NCBI GenBank assembly: GCA_019634635.1
Contig: JAHCBB010000023.1
Coordinates: 1-64,000, forward strand
Source of the DNA: Verrucomicrobiia bacterium
GTDB taxonomy: Bacteria; Verrucomicrobiota; Verrucomicrobiia; Limisphaerales; UBA9464
DNA: 64,000 nt
Direction: 5' to 3'
A model generated the notes under the pieces. It did not search any database and was not told where the DNA came from. It was given only the letters and a program-made list of their open reading frames with translations. This document shows, piece by piece, positions 16,032 through 25,598 of the stretch; the stretch's first letter is position 1, and each line of letters starts with the position of its first letter. Position numbers and translations under genes: made by a program.

Positions 16032-18929
16032 TTAGGGCACGAGCTGGAAGAACAACGGCGATGTGGCCGGTGTGGTGACGTAGGGACTGGTGGCTCCCGT
16101 GACGTCGGTCCAGGGCCCGTCCAGATCGGGAGCGGACTGCAGCCGGGGCCCGGCGCCCGTGGAGGTCCACGTGAGCGTCACCGTGTCCCCGCTGCGGCTG
16201 ATCTCCATGCGCGATCCGGCGGGATCCGCGTTGCTGGTGAGAATCTCGACCCTCAATCCCGTGTATCCGATGGCGTCCACATTCTCGACAATGAAGTCGA
16301 GGGTGTTGACTCCGGCCGTGAACGCGACCTCCGTGCCCTCAATGGCGAACGGGGTGTAGGCGCCGAAGCCCGGACTCTGGGGATTCCCGGTGGAAACCCC
16401 GTTGACGAGGATGTCCCGGCCGGCGTTGTCGCAGGCCCACTGGCCCCGGATGACCACCGATCGCGGATCCAGTCCCGTGAGGTCCAGCTCCGTGCGGTAG
16501 GTGTAAAGTCCCACCGCGCCGGCCACCGTGTTGAACTCGGGCCCGATCCACTTCGACGTGGCGGTGTTCAGCAGCCAGGGGCCGCTGACGATGGGAAACA
16601 CCGTCGAATCCTGGACGATTGCCGCCGTGGACTCGATGTGGGGGTTCACGATGAGCTCATAGTGCGTGTCGGTCTCGCCGTCCGGCAGGGATGCGTGGGT
16701 GTCATCCACCCCGGTGTTGAAAAGGCCCGGGACCCGGCGGTTCACCGCCAGAGGCACCGCGGTGGTCGTCACCGCGCCTGCGATGTTGGTGACCTGGAGC
16801 GTGTAGTTCCCTTCCGCAGGCTTCTGGAGATCGGTGAGCACCAGGGCCGGCCCCGTCCCCTGGGGCACGGGCACGCCATCCCGGAACCACTGATAGCTCA
16901 GGGGCAGGCTGCCCAGGACCTGCGCGGAAAGCGTTGCAGAACCGCCGACATAGGCTGCGGCGCCGGAGGGGCTGCGGGCGATGAACGGAGCCGTGTTGGC
17001 GGGGACAGGGACCACCGCCACGTTGTCAATCAATGCGGTGGTGTCGCCGCCCCCGGGGCTGCTCTTGGTGAACACCAGGTCCAGGGATGTGGCCGACGCG
17101 GCGAAGACATCACTGAAGACCTCCCGATAGCCACCCGAGGGCACCGTGTGCTCCGGCACCAGGACCGTGCCTCCCAGCGACACCTCGAGGGCAGGGGTTC
17201 CGGACGCCGCCCGCGCATTCTCGTAATAGTGCAGGTAGTATTGGGCTCCCACCGTCAGGCCCTCGACCGCCCGGCCGAAGGTGACGGGCACGTCGAGGGA
17301 CTGGAGGAAAGCCACCTGCCGGCCGTGGGGAATCCGCCCGTTGTCGGCGAACGGAGACTCCCCGTTCTCAATCGGATTGATGCCGCTGTTCTCCGGCGCG
17401 CTCTGGAGCCAACCGGTGATCGGCACGTTGGGTCCGGGCGGGGTGCTGGCGTTCCCCGGATTGTCGCCGCTGTATCCCGGCCATGAGAGAAACGAATCCA
17501 CCTCGAAGCTCGAGTTGGGCAGAGGCACCCCGACGACCAGGCGGACGACGTCGTTGGTCACCGAGCCGAGCGTATTGGACACCACGACGTCATACTCGCC
17601 GACATCGGCGGCGCTGGCGGCGGGAATGGTGTGGGTGCTGGAGGTGGCGCCGGGGATGTCCTCGCCGTTGAAGCGCCACCGGTAGGTGGGGGCGGGAAAC
17701 CCGGAGGCGCTCACGCTGAACTCCACGGGGAGCCCTGCGGAAACCGTGGCACCCGTCGGCGGCACCGTGATGCCGGGCGCGACGTTGCGGCTCACGGCCT
17801 CACGGTTGCTTAAGCCGTAGATGTGGATGCTCACGTTGACCGGGTTCATCGGGGCGATGTTGAGCACCACGGCCCCGCTGGCGTCGGCCGTGTAGCGGTA
17901 GGACAGGCGGATGCCGTTGTTGTCGTCAAACTCGTCCTGGTTCCGCGTCAACCGGTCGTCCCCAACGCTGAAGGTGGCCCAGCGGGCGGACGTGGTCGGG
18001 CTTTCCCATCCGGCCGAGAACAGGGTGGCCACGTATTCCGTCCCCGGAGTCAACCCCTCAAGGGCGATGCTCTGGTACTCGCCGGCATTCACATTGGCCC
18101 CGGAGTAGATGAAGTCGGTGGCCAGGCCCCTGCTCCCTCCGGTGATGTTGTTCGCGTCGCCATTGAACACATTGCCTAACCGGGTCGCGGCGAATTTGCC
18201 CGCGACGCTGGGATTGGGCCCGCCCACGCCGACGAAGGGCACGCCATTCACCACCGACGAATTGCCGGTGCCGAAGCTGTAGGCATGGGTGTAGACATAC
18301 TGGTTGTCCACGCCGGAGGTGCCGTCGTCCGTCCACGGCTCCACGGTCCATCGCCCGCTGCTTTCCGCGATGGTCAGGTTGTCCATCAGGAGCGTCTGAC
18401 CGCCATCCGCATCGTTGACCAGTCCCAGGGCCGCGGTGGCCGCCGCCGCGGTGAACTCGAACGCGACGTGCTGGTACGGGGCCGTGCCGCTGACGGAATA
18501 AACCGACAGGGCCATGATGTCGGCGGAGTCCACGGTCACCCGCAGGATGGGTGTCCGCGCCGTGGTGGCGTTGACGCGCAGGGAGACCTTGTAGGTCGTT
18601 CCGGCGGTCAGGCCGGTGACGGTGGTCGCCAGGGTGCCGCCACCGGCCAGGAAGGCCACGGCACTGCCGTCGGGAATGGTCCCGTTGTCGGCGAAGGTGC
18701 CGTCCCCTCCGGCCGGACTCAATCCGGCCCCGCCCGGGAAGTCGGTGGTCCAACCGGTGATGTCGCCATTGTCGATCACATAGCCCGGGGCGACGGCGAA
18801 GCTGTTGGCCTCAAAACTGGGGTTGGGAATCGTCTGGCCAAGGGCCGCTGAACTCAGGAGGCACGTCGCCAGTCCGGCGACAGCGACCCCCATGCCCACG
18901 GCAGGGGTTTTAGGAAGGATTCGTTGCAC
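16032..18929 (-). CDS. Large secreted protein with carbohydrate-binding-like and Ig-like domains
   Basis: A 965-residue exported protein starting at GTG, with signal peptide AVAGLATCLLSSAALGQ. It has two copies of a jelly-roll type domain starting IPNPSFEANSF (about residue 34) and LPNSSFEVDSF (about 465), each containing GDGTFADNG- or NGESPFADNG-like and IPDGSAVAFL- or IPHGRQVAFL-like motifs. Between and after them are Ig-like domains (FPAPTYRWRFNGEDIPGA; LPLSYQWFRDGVPVPQG). The C-terminal part carries another beta domain and a 60-residue segment ending TSPLFFQLVP that resembles the tails of other secreted proteins here. Function unknown; carbohydrate binding on the surface is inference. Its mRNA ends at the hairpin just downstream. 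Confidence 0.82.
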   Translation of the reverse strand: MQRILPKTPAVGMGVAVAGLATCLLSSAALGQTIPNPSFEANSFAVAPGYVIDNGDITGWTTDFPGGAGLSPAGGDGTFADNGTIPDGSAVAFLAGGGTLATTVTGLTAGTTYKVSLRVNATTARTPILRVTVDSADIMALSVYSVSGTAPYQHVAFEFTAAAATAALGLVNDADGGQTLLMDNLTIAESSGRWTVEPWTDDGTSGVDNQYVYTHAYSFGTGNSSVVNGVPFVGVGGPNPSVAGKFAATRLGNVFNGDANNITGGSRGLATDFIYSGANVNAGEYQSIALEGLTPGTEYVATLFSAGWESPTTSARWATFSVGDDRLTRNQDEFDDNNGIRLSYRYTADASGAVVLNIAPMNPVNVSIHIYGLSNREAVSRNVAPGITVPPTGATVSAGLPVEFSVSASGFPAPTYRWRFNGEDIPGATSSTHTIPAASAADVGEYDVVVSNTLGSVTNDVVRLVVGVPLPNSSFEVDSFLSWPGYSGDNPGNASTPPGPNVPITGWLQSAPENSGINPIENGESPFADNGRIPHGRQVAFLQSLDVPVTFGRAVEGLTVGAQYYLHYYENARAASGTPALEVSLGGTVLVPEHTVPSGGYREVFSDVFAASATSLDLVFTKSSPGGGDTTALIDNVAVVPVPANTAPFIARSPSGAAAYVGGSATLSAQVLGSLPLSYQWFRDGVPVPQGTGPALVLTDLQKPAEGNYTLQVTNIAGAVTTTAVPLAVNRRVPGLFNTGVDDTHASLPDGETDTHYELIVNPHIESTAAIVQDSTVFPIVSGPWLLNTATSKWIGPEFNTVAGAVGLYTYRTELDLTGLDPRSVVIRGQWACDNAGRDILVNGVSTGNPQSPGFGAYTPFAIEGTEVAFTAGVNTLDFIVENVDAIGYTGLRVEILTSNADPAGSRMEISRSGDTVTLTWTSTGAGPRLQSAPDLDGPWTDVTGATSPYVTTPATSPLFFQLVP

Positions 18930-19129
18930 AGATCACTCGCTTGTTGGTTTTCGTTGTTGTGATTTATGCCTTCGGACAGGCGATGACCGCTGGGTTCGGA
19001 AGCATCGGAAGGTACAAAGGCGGGGACGAAGAAATCGGTGGCACATGGAGGGGAGGTTAAATCAAACACAACATCCTGTGAACAAGCGCTTTGTTCCCAT
19101 TTCCGCCCCGGGCATCGCCGGACCAACTA

Positions 19130-19597
19130 CTGGTAGAGTGCCTCCCGTTCAGCGCGATTCTCCGGGGACACACTCCGGGCGGCGTCCACGTTGAATCCGG
19201 TGTGCTTCCAGCCGCGCATGCGCTCCACCAGTTGGGGGGGAGATCCGACGCATCCGCAGGAGTTCGGCGAAGATCCGGTCCCGAAAGGCGGACTCCAGAA
19301 TGGCGTGGGCGATCTCGGGAGCCGGGTGCCATTGGCCCTCAGAATACAGCACCCCCTCGGCCACGAGGGCATGGATGTGGGGGTGGAAGTCGAGGTATTC
19401 GCCGAAGGTGTGGAGGGTGAGGAGGAAGGCGGGGCGTCCGCGAGGCAATCCCAGGGCGGTGCGGAGACGACGGGGCGCAGGGGGCCCAGGCGGGGTTCGT
19501 AGGCGTCGGGATAGCGGTCCACGAAGGTGTCGTGGTGACGCTGGACACACTGCCACACCGGGGATTTGCGGAGGTTGCGGGACCGGTAGGTTTTCAT
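19130..19597 (-). pseudogene. IS91-family transposase remnant
   Basis: Three pieces of one transposase in two frames. MKTYRSRNLRKSP then WQCVQRHHDTFVDRYP and EPRLGPLRPVV match the N-terminal helper segment. A deletion removes the zinc-binding middle, and in another frame LHTFGEYLDFHPHIHALVAEGV carries the HUH nuclease motif HPHIHA. The text returns to the first frame for ERMRGWKHTGFNVD and stops about 35 residues later, before the catalytic Tyr region. It is non-functional. No ori/ter ends could be recognised around it. IS91 elements transpose by rolling circle and leave no target duplication, so its insertion site cannot be dated. Confidence 0.75.
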
Positions 19598-19902
19598 GCC
19601 CGGCTTCCGGGGATTCGAACGTCCGGAAGCAAAGGGCAGTGGAACCGATTGCGGGAAGGCGGGGCATCGGCGGATTTGGGGAGGACGATTGGTACAAGCC
19701 CGTCTTGAATGCTGTCAGTGGGGGGCGAATGCCGTTTCAGCGACCATCATGATGACAGAGCGGCCAGGGGTAGGCGCTCCGCGGACAGCGGGAGACAGGG
19801 TCCGACAGCCCAGGTGGACGTTTGCGGCAGTCCATGGATCGGCTTCGCGTGAATGCGAGGCCTGCGGGGTCGGGAAGGGTCGGTTGCCGCCGCGGACGGG
19901 GC
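19598..19902. other. Intergenic region, 305 bp, between the IS91 remnant and the protease gene
   Basis: GC-rich sequence without a convincing reading frame. It may contain further decayed transposon sequence; I see no terminal repeats. Confidence 0.35.
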
Positions 19903-22554
19903 CTATTTCGGCGGCTCGGGTTTGGGAGCCGGCAACAGGGCGAGGATGTCCTGCTGCTTCAGGTACCAATCGCGCAAGGTTCGCGAGAGCATCGAGTCCT
20001 TGAATTCCTTGAAGTTTCCGATGTTCAAGGCGCCTTCCACGTCCTCCTTGAGATGCTTGTTCAATTCGGCCTTGGCATCGAGCGCCCAGCCGCGGAAGGA
20101 GCCGGTCTTGTCGTTCAAGGCCTTGGCGGCGGCGAGGCGCGTTTCGTGGTCGAACCGGTAGTCCACGACCTCGACGATGCTCTTGTCCACCTTGCCCTTG
20201 AGTCGTCGGGCGTCGTCCTTGGCCGTGAGGATCCATCGGGCAAAATCCATGATCCTCTTCTCCAGCACCGCCGTGATGTCGTCTTCGCCGATGGCCTCAT
20301 TGGCGGCCATGCCAAGGTCGCGGGGCGCGTCCTCCAGGCGGAGCCCGACCTGCTTGAGGACCTCGCGTTCGAATTCCTCAAAGTGAAGTCGTGCGCGGTC
20401 GGTGATGAGCGCCTTCTCCTCGGGAGTGAACGTGTACCGCTTTTCGTCGAGGCCGACGAAGTTGGTGTATGCCGGCGCGTCCAGCAGCCGCTGAAGCCTT
20501 GCGAGCAGGTTGGTGGCGGCGATCTGTTCGACCACCGGTGCGTCCTTCGGGACGTCCTTGAGTTCGAGCTTCAGGTCGAGCGGCAGGAAGCCGAAGAGCG
20601 CGCGGTCCACGCCGCCGAGGCGCTCCAGCTGCCCGTTGAGCGACTTCCAGTGCGCCCGGGCCCGGTCCTGCTGGTTGAGATCACCGATGAAGTCGAAGTC
20701 ATTTTCCACCCGCAGCGAGCGGGTGCCGGCACGGAACCAGGCCAGCATGTCCGCGAACCGGGTCGCGACCGCCTGCGCCTCGCTGCGAGGCCGGAGCGTT
20801 ACCTCGGCCAGCGGCACCCGGTCGCGCGGATCGCGCGGGGCCCGGGCCGCAATGAACTCCTCGATCGTCCGGTTGGGCAGCAGGCGAAGCGTCTCGGCCA
20901 GTTCAACGTAGGCGCCGACGACCGGCTCCGTCCCGAAATCGAAGCGACGGAGATCGCCGTAAACGGGCACCTGGTCGTCGGTGCCGAAGAGCATTCTCCC
21001 CTCGCGCGGTTCTTCGCTCTCGAAGTAGCCCCAGCGGATCGCTGCGCGATCGTGCGGGAGGGGGCTGGACTGCGTGCGGATCCACCAGCCGACCTGAAGG
21101 GCCGCCTTGAAGGCGATGTATTCCATGGTCGAGGTCGAGGCATACCGGTTGGTGTAAGCGTCGAGGGATTCGCCGGCGACGTAGGCGTTGAACCATTCGT
21201 CCAGTTCGCGGTGGTTCAGCGTTGCGCCAAGGCTGCCGGCAAAATTGTGGCGCAATCCGAGGACATGCCCGACCTCGTGAGCGACCACCTCGCGCACATA
21301 GTCCTGCGACGCCTGCAGCACCGCCTCGTCGGTCAGCGCCTCGTCGGCCAGCAGCTCCTGGAGGCCATGCGCGTATTGCATCGCGAATTCGATCGCATGG
21401 ACCTGGCAGACGCCGTCTGAGCTCATCCAGGGAAAACCCCCGGGTGCGTCCGGCGCCCCGGGGGTCCGGCCGTCCCTGGCGTCGGCGGCGATCCCGCGCA
21501 GGGCCCGCAGGAGCGCCCGCACCCGTGCCTTGCTGCTGAGGGCGAACACGCTGGTCATGTACGCCTGGCCGTGCTGCGACTCGCCGTTGCGCGGATCGAG
21601 CAGGAGGTCCGCGTACGCAAAGCCCGCGTTGTCCCATGGCACCCATTGCACGATGTTGTACCGCGGGTCGGGTGCGGTCACCCCCTCGGGCGCCACCCCG
21701 GCGGTGAGGAGATTCGTTCCGAAGGCGCGATTCCAGTAGAGGATGCCGTCCTTCACGGCCTGGACATATTCAGGCGGCGTGTTGGCGCTCAGGTGGAAGG
21801 CCAGCGGCCGGGAGAGGTTGAAGCGCGCCATCTTCGGGGACGCGCGGCCGGTGGTGTCCTCAAGTTGCGCCTGCGTCTCGAAAAATCGCGCATAGCGCAG
21901 GTCCGTCGCCGGTGCCTCCCGGCCCGGATTCGTCCCGGGCGTGTACGGGGTGAAGAAGTAGCGGACCTCGAACCGCTGCTCGAGGTTGGGGTCCTGCTCG
22001 CGGTCGCGGACCTGGACGCTTTGGCGGATGACCAGCAGGTCGTCCCGCTTTTCCGCGGCGAAGACCCGCGACTGGGGGATTTCCAGCGACTCGTCCCGCG
22101 ACGCCATCGCGAAGCGGCGGCTGCCGGCATACCAGATGTCCGTGTACAGCCGGCGCATGCCCCGGTTGAAGTCAATGACAACCTTCGTGTCGTCCTGCGC
22201 CACGATGGGAAAGGTGGTGAGCAGGCGCCGGGCGGGCAGATCCCGGGTCACCAGAAGGCCGTCCGTGGATTCGTAGAGATCCACGCCGTCATGAAACGCC
22301 TCGAACCGGACGATTTTTCCTGACAGCCCGGTGCTGGTGGCGGCCAGGGCCTGGGGAATGCGCGAGGCGGACATCAGGTGGTCCCGGCCGAGTGCCGAGC
22401 GCGGGATGACGAGCGTGAAGTCGGTCCCGACGGAAATCTCCAGTTTTGCGGCACCTTCCGGCTGTGCCGCCACCGGCGCCACGAGGCAGAGGATCAGGAG
22501 GATGAATCGGACGCCAGCGGCGGCGATGGGGTCCGGAAGCGATGCGGCTTTCAT
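19903..22554 (-). CDS. Secreted zinc-dependent metalloprotease (DUF5117/DUF4953-like)
   Basis: An 883-residue protein with a signal peptide (FILLILCLVAPVAAQ) and a metzincin zinc motif HEVGHVLGLRHNF near residue 425, that is HExxHxxGxxH with the catalytic Glu. The N-terminal domain before it (GKIVRFEAFHDGVDLYES; FFTPYTPGTNPGRE; DPRYNIVQWVPWDN) matches the DUF5117 plus DUF4953 architecture of large periplasmic proteases in Bacteroidetes, Planctomycetes and Verrucomicrobia. The C-terminal 250 residues are helical and charged. ATG 22554 is chosen because it opens the signal peptide; the open frame to 22818 adds 88 residues with no such character. The substrate is unknown. Confidence 0.86.
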   Translation of the reverse strand: MKAASLPDPIAAAGVRFILLILCLVAPVAAQPEGAAKLEISVGTDFTLVIPRSALGRDHLMSASRIPQALAATSTGLSGKIVRFEAFHDGVDLYESTDGLLVTRDLPARRLLTTFPIVAQDDTKVVIDFNRGMRRLYTDIWYAGSRRFAMASRDESLEIPQSRVFAAEKRDDLLVIRQSVQVRDREQDPNLEQRFEVRYFFTPYTPGTNPGREAPATDLRYARFFETQAQLEDTTGRASPKMARFNLSRPLAFHLSANTPPEYVQAVKDGILYWNRAFGTNLLTAGVAPEGVTAPDPRYNIVQWVPWDNAGFAYADLLLDPRNGESQHGQAYMTSVFALSSKARVRALLRALRGIAADARDGRTPGAPDAPGGFPWMSSDGVCQVHAIEFAMQYAHGLQELLADEALTDEAVLQASQDYVREVVAHEVGHVLGLRHNFAGSLGATLNHRELDEWFNAYVAGESLDAYTNRYASTSTMEYIAFKAALQVGWWIRTQSSPLPHDRAAIRWGYFESEEPREGRMLFGTDDQVPVYGDLRRFDFGTEPVVGAYVELAETLRLLPNRTIEEFIAARAPRDPRDRVPLAEVTLRPRSEAQAVATRFADMLAWFRAGTRSLRVENDFDFIGDLNQQDRARAHWKSLNGQLERLGGVDRALFGFLPLDLKLELKDVPKDAPVVEQIAATNLLARLQRLLDAPAYTNFVGLDEKRYTFTPEEKALITDRARLHFEEFEREVLKQVGLRLEDAPRDLGMAANEAIGEDDITAVLEKRIMDFARWILTAKDDARRLKGKVDKSIVEVVDYRFDHETRLAAAKALNDKTGSFRGWALDAKAELNKHLKEDVEGALNIGNFKEFKDSMLSRTLRDWYLKQQDILALLPAPKPEPPK

Positions 22555-22797
22555 GCGGTGAATCAAATGGTGCGGGCGTTTGCCGCGTTGGAGGACGCTA
22601 GCGATCTCCCCGCGGGGTTGCCACTGCCACGATTTCGTGACGTTCGGCGAGAGCCGACGGAAGTCCTCCCGGCAAGGGTCCGCAGTCCCTCGGACTCCGG
22701 GTCGGCTCCCGTCCCGGGAGCGCGCGGGAGTTCCAGAGGATGCATGGAGGAGTCCGGCCTTGTTGAGCCTGCGACGTTCGGCATACGCTCCGCCTCC

Positions 22798-23439
22798 ATG
22801 AGAAAGCCCAAAGGACAAACATCGGCATCCGCCCTGCGCGCGCTCACCCGTCCACCGCGCGGATCCCTTCGCCTGCAGGACCAGGAGCCCTCATTGAGCC
22901 CGGCGGGGTGGTCCCGGGAGATTCTCGGAGGGGCCATGCCTGAAATCCGGGAGGCACGACTTCGCTGGCCGCTGCCGTTTGAAACATTGAGCCCGAGCCG
23001 GACCGTCGGACGACCGGGAACCAATCTGGCGCTGATCCGCGCCACGCAGTTCGACAGTCAGGAGAGCTCCTCGTTTCCGACCGGATTTGCGTCGTGGGAG
23101 ACCGGAGAACCGGGAATCATTCTCACCCGCTTCAAGTCCGAATCTTATGGGTATTCGGGTGTTGGGACGTTTCTGTTCTCGTTCACCGTTCGCGCGGTCT
23201 CCAATCCGGTCGGATTCCGGTTCCTCGCCCTCGGTGGTACCCTCGTCGGAGCCGCCACCGTGACCGTCCCGGCGAATGCCACCCGAACCGTCACCGCAAC
23301 GATCACCGACCTGCCTTCGGCAACGAGTGCCGACCTGTTCCTCGAACAGATCAGCGGAAGGGCATGGCTCTGGTTCAAGACGACCCTCCGTGAGCCGGGT
23401 CTCGTGGTGTGGCCACCGCCCGACATCGTTCTGGGCTGA
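22798..23439 (+). CDS. Hypothetical protein
   Basis: A 213-residue frame divergent from the protease gene. I do not recognise it. The first 60 residues are basic and of low complexity; the rest alternates hydrophobic and polar residues as in a beta-sandwich (TFLFSFTVRAVSNPVGFRF; TVTVPANATRTVTATI), consistent with an Ig-like or bacterial beta domain. No signal peptide is evident. ATG 22936 (MPEIREARL) is a plausible shorter start giving 167 residues. The codon pattern looks coding in the second half and doubtful in the first. Confidence 0.5.
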   Translation: MRKPKGQTSASALRALTRPPRGSLRLQDQEPSLSPAGWSREILGGAMPEIREARLRWPLPFETLSPSRTVGRPGTNLALIRATQFDSQESSSFPTGFASWETGEPGIILTRFKSESYGYSGVGTFLFSFTVRAVSNPVGFRFLALGGTLVGAATVTVPANATRTVTATITDLPSATSADLFLEQISGRAWLWFKTTLREPGLVVWPPPDIVLG

Positions 23440-23597
23440 ATGACCCGCGGAACTGAGGGCCACCGAATCAAGTCCCGGCGGATTCATCGGCGACCATCAT
23501 CCGGTTTCCTCTCCCCCAGTGTCTGAATCGCAGCGCCCGAGAAGCCCGGCTTGTTTCCGGGCGGGGGCGGGGCGTAGGCTCGTTCCCGGGGTGGGGC

Positions 23598-23996
23598 ATG
23601 CCGAAAATCCTTCTGGTCGAGGACAACGAGTTGAACCGGGACATGTTGTCCCGGCGTCTGCAACGCCGCGGGTACACCGTCGTCCTCGCCTGTGACGGGG
23701 CGGAGGGCCTCGCCCGGGCGCAGGCAGGAGGTGTCGAGATCGTGCTGATGGACATGAGCCTTCCAGTCCTGGACGGATGGGAAGCCACCCGCCGCCTCAA
23801 GGCCGACCCCATCACCTCACAGATCCCGGTGATCGCGCTGACGGCGCACGCCATGCCGCAGGATGAGCGGCAGGCCCGCGAGGCCGGTTGTGATGACTTC
23901 GATACCAAACCGATCGAATTGCCCCGGTTGCTCTCAAAGATCGAGCGACTGCTCAACGCCCCCCGGGGTGCCCCTTCGGGGACACCCCCCGCCTGA
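23598..23996 (+). CDS. Single-domain response regulator (CheY-like)
   Basis: A 132-residue receiver domain with no output domain. It shows the acidic pair in LLVEDNELNRDML, the phosphoacceptor Asp in LMDMSLPVLDGW (about residue 53), the Thr/Ala pair in IALTAHAM and the Lys in DTKPIELP. The text EDNELNRDMLSRRL is typical of receivers that work with hybrid sensor kinases. It lies 4 bp upstream of the multidomain cyclase gene on the same strand, so the two are co-transcribed and probably part of one phosphorelay; no histidine kinase with an ATPase domain is encoded nearby. Confidence 0.93.
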   Translation: MPKILLVEDNELNRDMLSRRLQRRGYTVVLACDGAEGLARAQAGGVEIVLMDMSLPVLDGWEATRRLKADPITSQIPVIALTAHAMPQDERQAREAGCDDFDTKPIELPRLLSKIERLLNAPRGAPSGTPPA

Positions 23997-24000
23997 GTCC

Positions 24001-25542
24001 ATGTCCGTGTCCCCGCTCGATCTCAGCAAGGTGCGGCATGACCTGCGCGGTCCGATCAACCACATCGTCGGCTATGCAGAGATTCTCCTTGAGGACGAGG
24101 CGCTGCCTGCCGATCTGGTCGGAGACCTTGAACGGATCCGCAGTGGGGGCCGGCGCCTGATCGAGCTGATCAGCCACTATCTGGATGAGCACCGGCTGCA
24201 GACCGAGACGATCGAGGTGGCCCGCCTGCAGCACGACCTGCGCACGCCGGTGAACCACATCATCGGTCATGGCGAGCTGCTGGAGGAGTTGGCCGTGGAG
24301 CGCAAATTGGACCAGTTCCTTCCCGACCTCCGCCGCATCCAGCAGGCTGCCCGCACCTGGCTCGGGTTGATGGAGGAGCTGTTGATGCCGTTGCGGCATC
24401 CGGACCCCGCCGACACCGTTGCGTCCGGACCGGTGCTGCGTCCGACCCTCTCCTTCGTCACCCCGCCAGCCGGCCCCCCGCCGGCACCGTGCCGCGGACG
24501 CCTCCTGGTGGCCGACGACGATGCGTCCAACCGCGAGATTCTCCAGCGATGTCTGACCCGCAGTGGCTATACCGTGACCGTGGTGGCCGATGGTTTGGAG
24601 GCCCTGAAGGCACTCCGGGCCCGCGCGCATGATCTAGCACTGCTGGACATCCTGATGCCTGGGCTCGACGGCTACCAGGTGCTCATCCGGCTCAAGGGGG
24701 ATCCGGAGGTGGCTGACATCCCGGTGATCATCATCTCGGGCTTTGACCTGGGCTCGGGGATTGCACGATGCATCGAGGCGGGGGCCGACGATTACCTGAC
24801 CAAGCCCTTCAACCCTGCACTGCTGCGGGCCCGCATTGCGGCGTGCCTGGAGAAGAAGCGGCTGCTCGATCAGGAGCGGGCGTTGGCGGCCCAGGTGGGC
24901 GAGGAGCAGGCGCGCTCGGAACGCCTGCTCCTGAACATCCTGCCCGCCCCCATTGCCGAGCGGCTGAAGCAGGGCGGGGGCACCATCGTGGACGCCCTCG
25001 ACGAGGCGACAGTGCTGTTCGCGGATCTGGCCGGATTCACCGGGCTGGCCGCCACCCTCCCGGCGCCGGACACCGTCCAGTTGCTGGACGACATCTTCAC
25101 CCGCTTCGACCGCCTCGCCGACCGCCATGGCATCGAGAAGATCAAGACGATCGGGGATGCGTGGATGGCTGCCAGCGGGGTTCCGGAACCGCGTCCGGAC
25201 CACATCGAGGCCGCCGCGGACCTTGCCCTGGAAATGCTCGAGGTGATCGGAGACCTGCGTGAGCGGACCGATCCGCCGCTGCGGCTTCGGATTGGTCTGC
25301 ATGCGGGACCGGTCGTGGCGGGCGTGATCGGCCGCCACCGGTTCAGCTACGACCTCTGGGGGGACACGGTGAACACCGCGAGCCGGATGGAATCGCATGG
25401 GGTTCCCGACCGCATTCATGTGACCTCGGCGGTGGCCGGGCGACTCGCGGGAAAATTTGAGTTCGAACCCCGCGGGGCGATTCCGATCAAGGGCATGGGA
25501 GTTCTTCAGACGCATTTCCTGACCGGACGCAAGGCAACGTGA
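24001..25542 (+). CDS. Class III adenylate cyclase with tandem HisKA-like segments and a receiver domain
   Basis: A 513-residue cytoplasmic protein. Residues 1-130 hold two H-box-like segments, VRHDLRGPINHIVGY (His 13) and LQHDLRTPVNHIIGH (about 78), each like a HisKA dimerisation helix, but no HATPase domain follows. A full receiver domain comes next (VADDDASNREIL, ALLDILMPGLDGY, DYLTKPFNP; about 165-280), then a signalling helix and a class III cyclase domain (about 330-510). The cyclase has both metal aspartates (LFADLAGFTG; IGDAWMA) and the adenine-selecting Lys and Asp (EKIKTIGD; YDLWGDTVNTASR), so cAMP is the likely product. Receiver phosphorylation probably controls the cyclase; the kinase is elsewhere. 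Confidence 0.9.
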   Translation: MSVSPLDLSKVRHDLRGPINHIVGYAEILLEDEALPADLVGDLERIRSGGRRLIELISHYLDEHRLQTETIEVARLQHDLRTPVNHIIGHGELLEELAVERKLDQFLPDLRRIQQAARTWLGLMEELLMPLRHPDPADTVASGPVLRPTLSFVTPPAGPPPAPCRGRLLVADDDASNREILQRCLTRSGYTVTVVADGLEALKALRARAHDLALLDILMPGLDGYQVLIRLKGDPEVADIPVIIISGFDLGSGIARCIEAGADDYLTKPFNPALLRARIAACLEKKRLLDQERALAAQVGEEQARSERLLLNILPAPIAERLKQGGGTIVDALDEATVLFADLAGFTGLAATLPAPDTVQLLDDIFTRFDRLADRHGIEKIKTIGDAWMAASGVPEPRPDHIEAAADLALEMLEVIGDLRERTDPPLRLRIGLHAGPVVAGVIGRHRFSYDLWGDTVNTASRMESHGVPDRIHVTSAVAGRLAGKFEFEPRGAIPIKGMGVLQTHFLTGRKAT

Positions 25543-25598
25543 GGCATCCGATCCGGAACGCCGGCGCTGTGAACCCGGCGGCACGGATGCCGCCAGCG

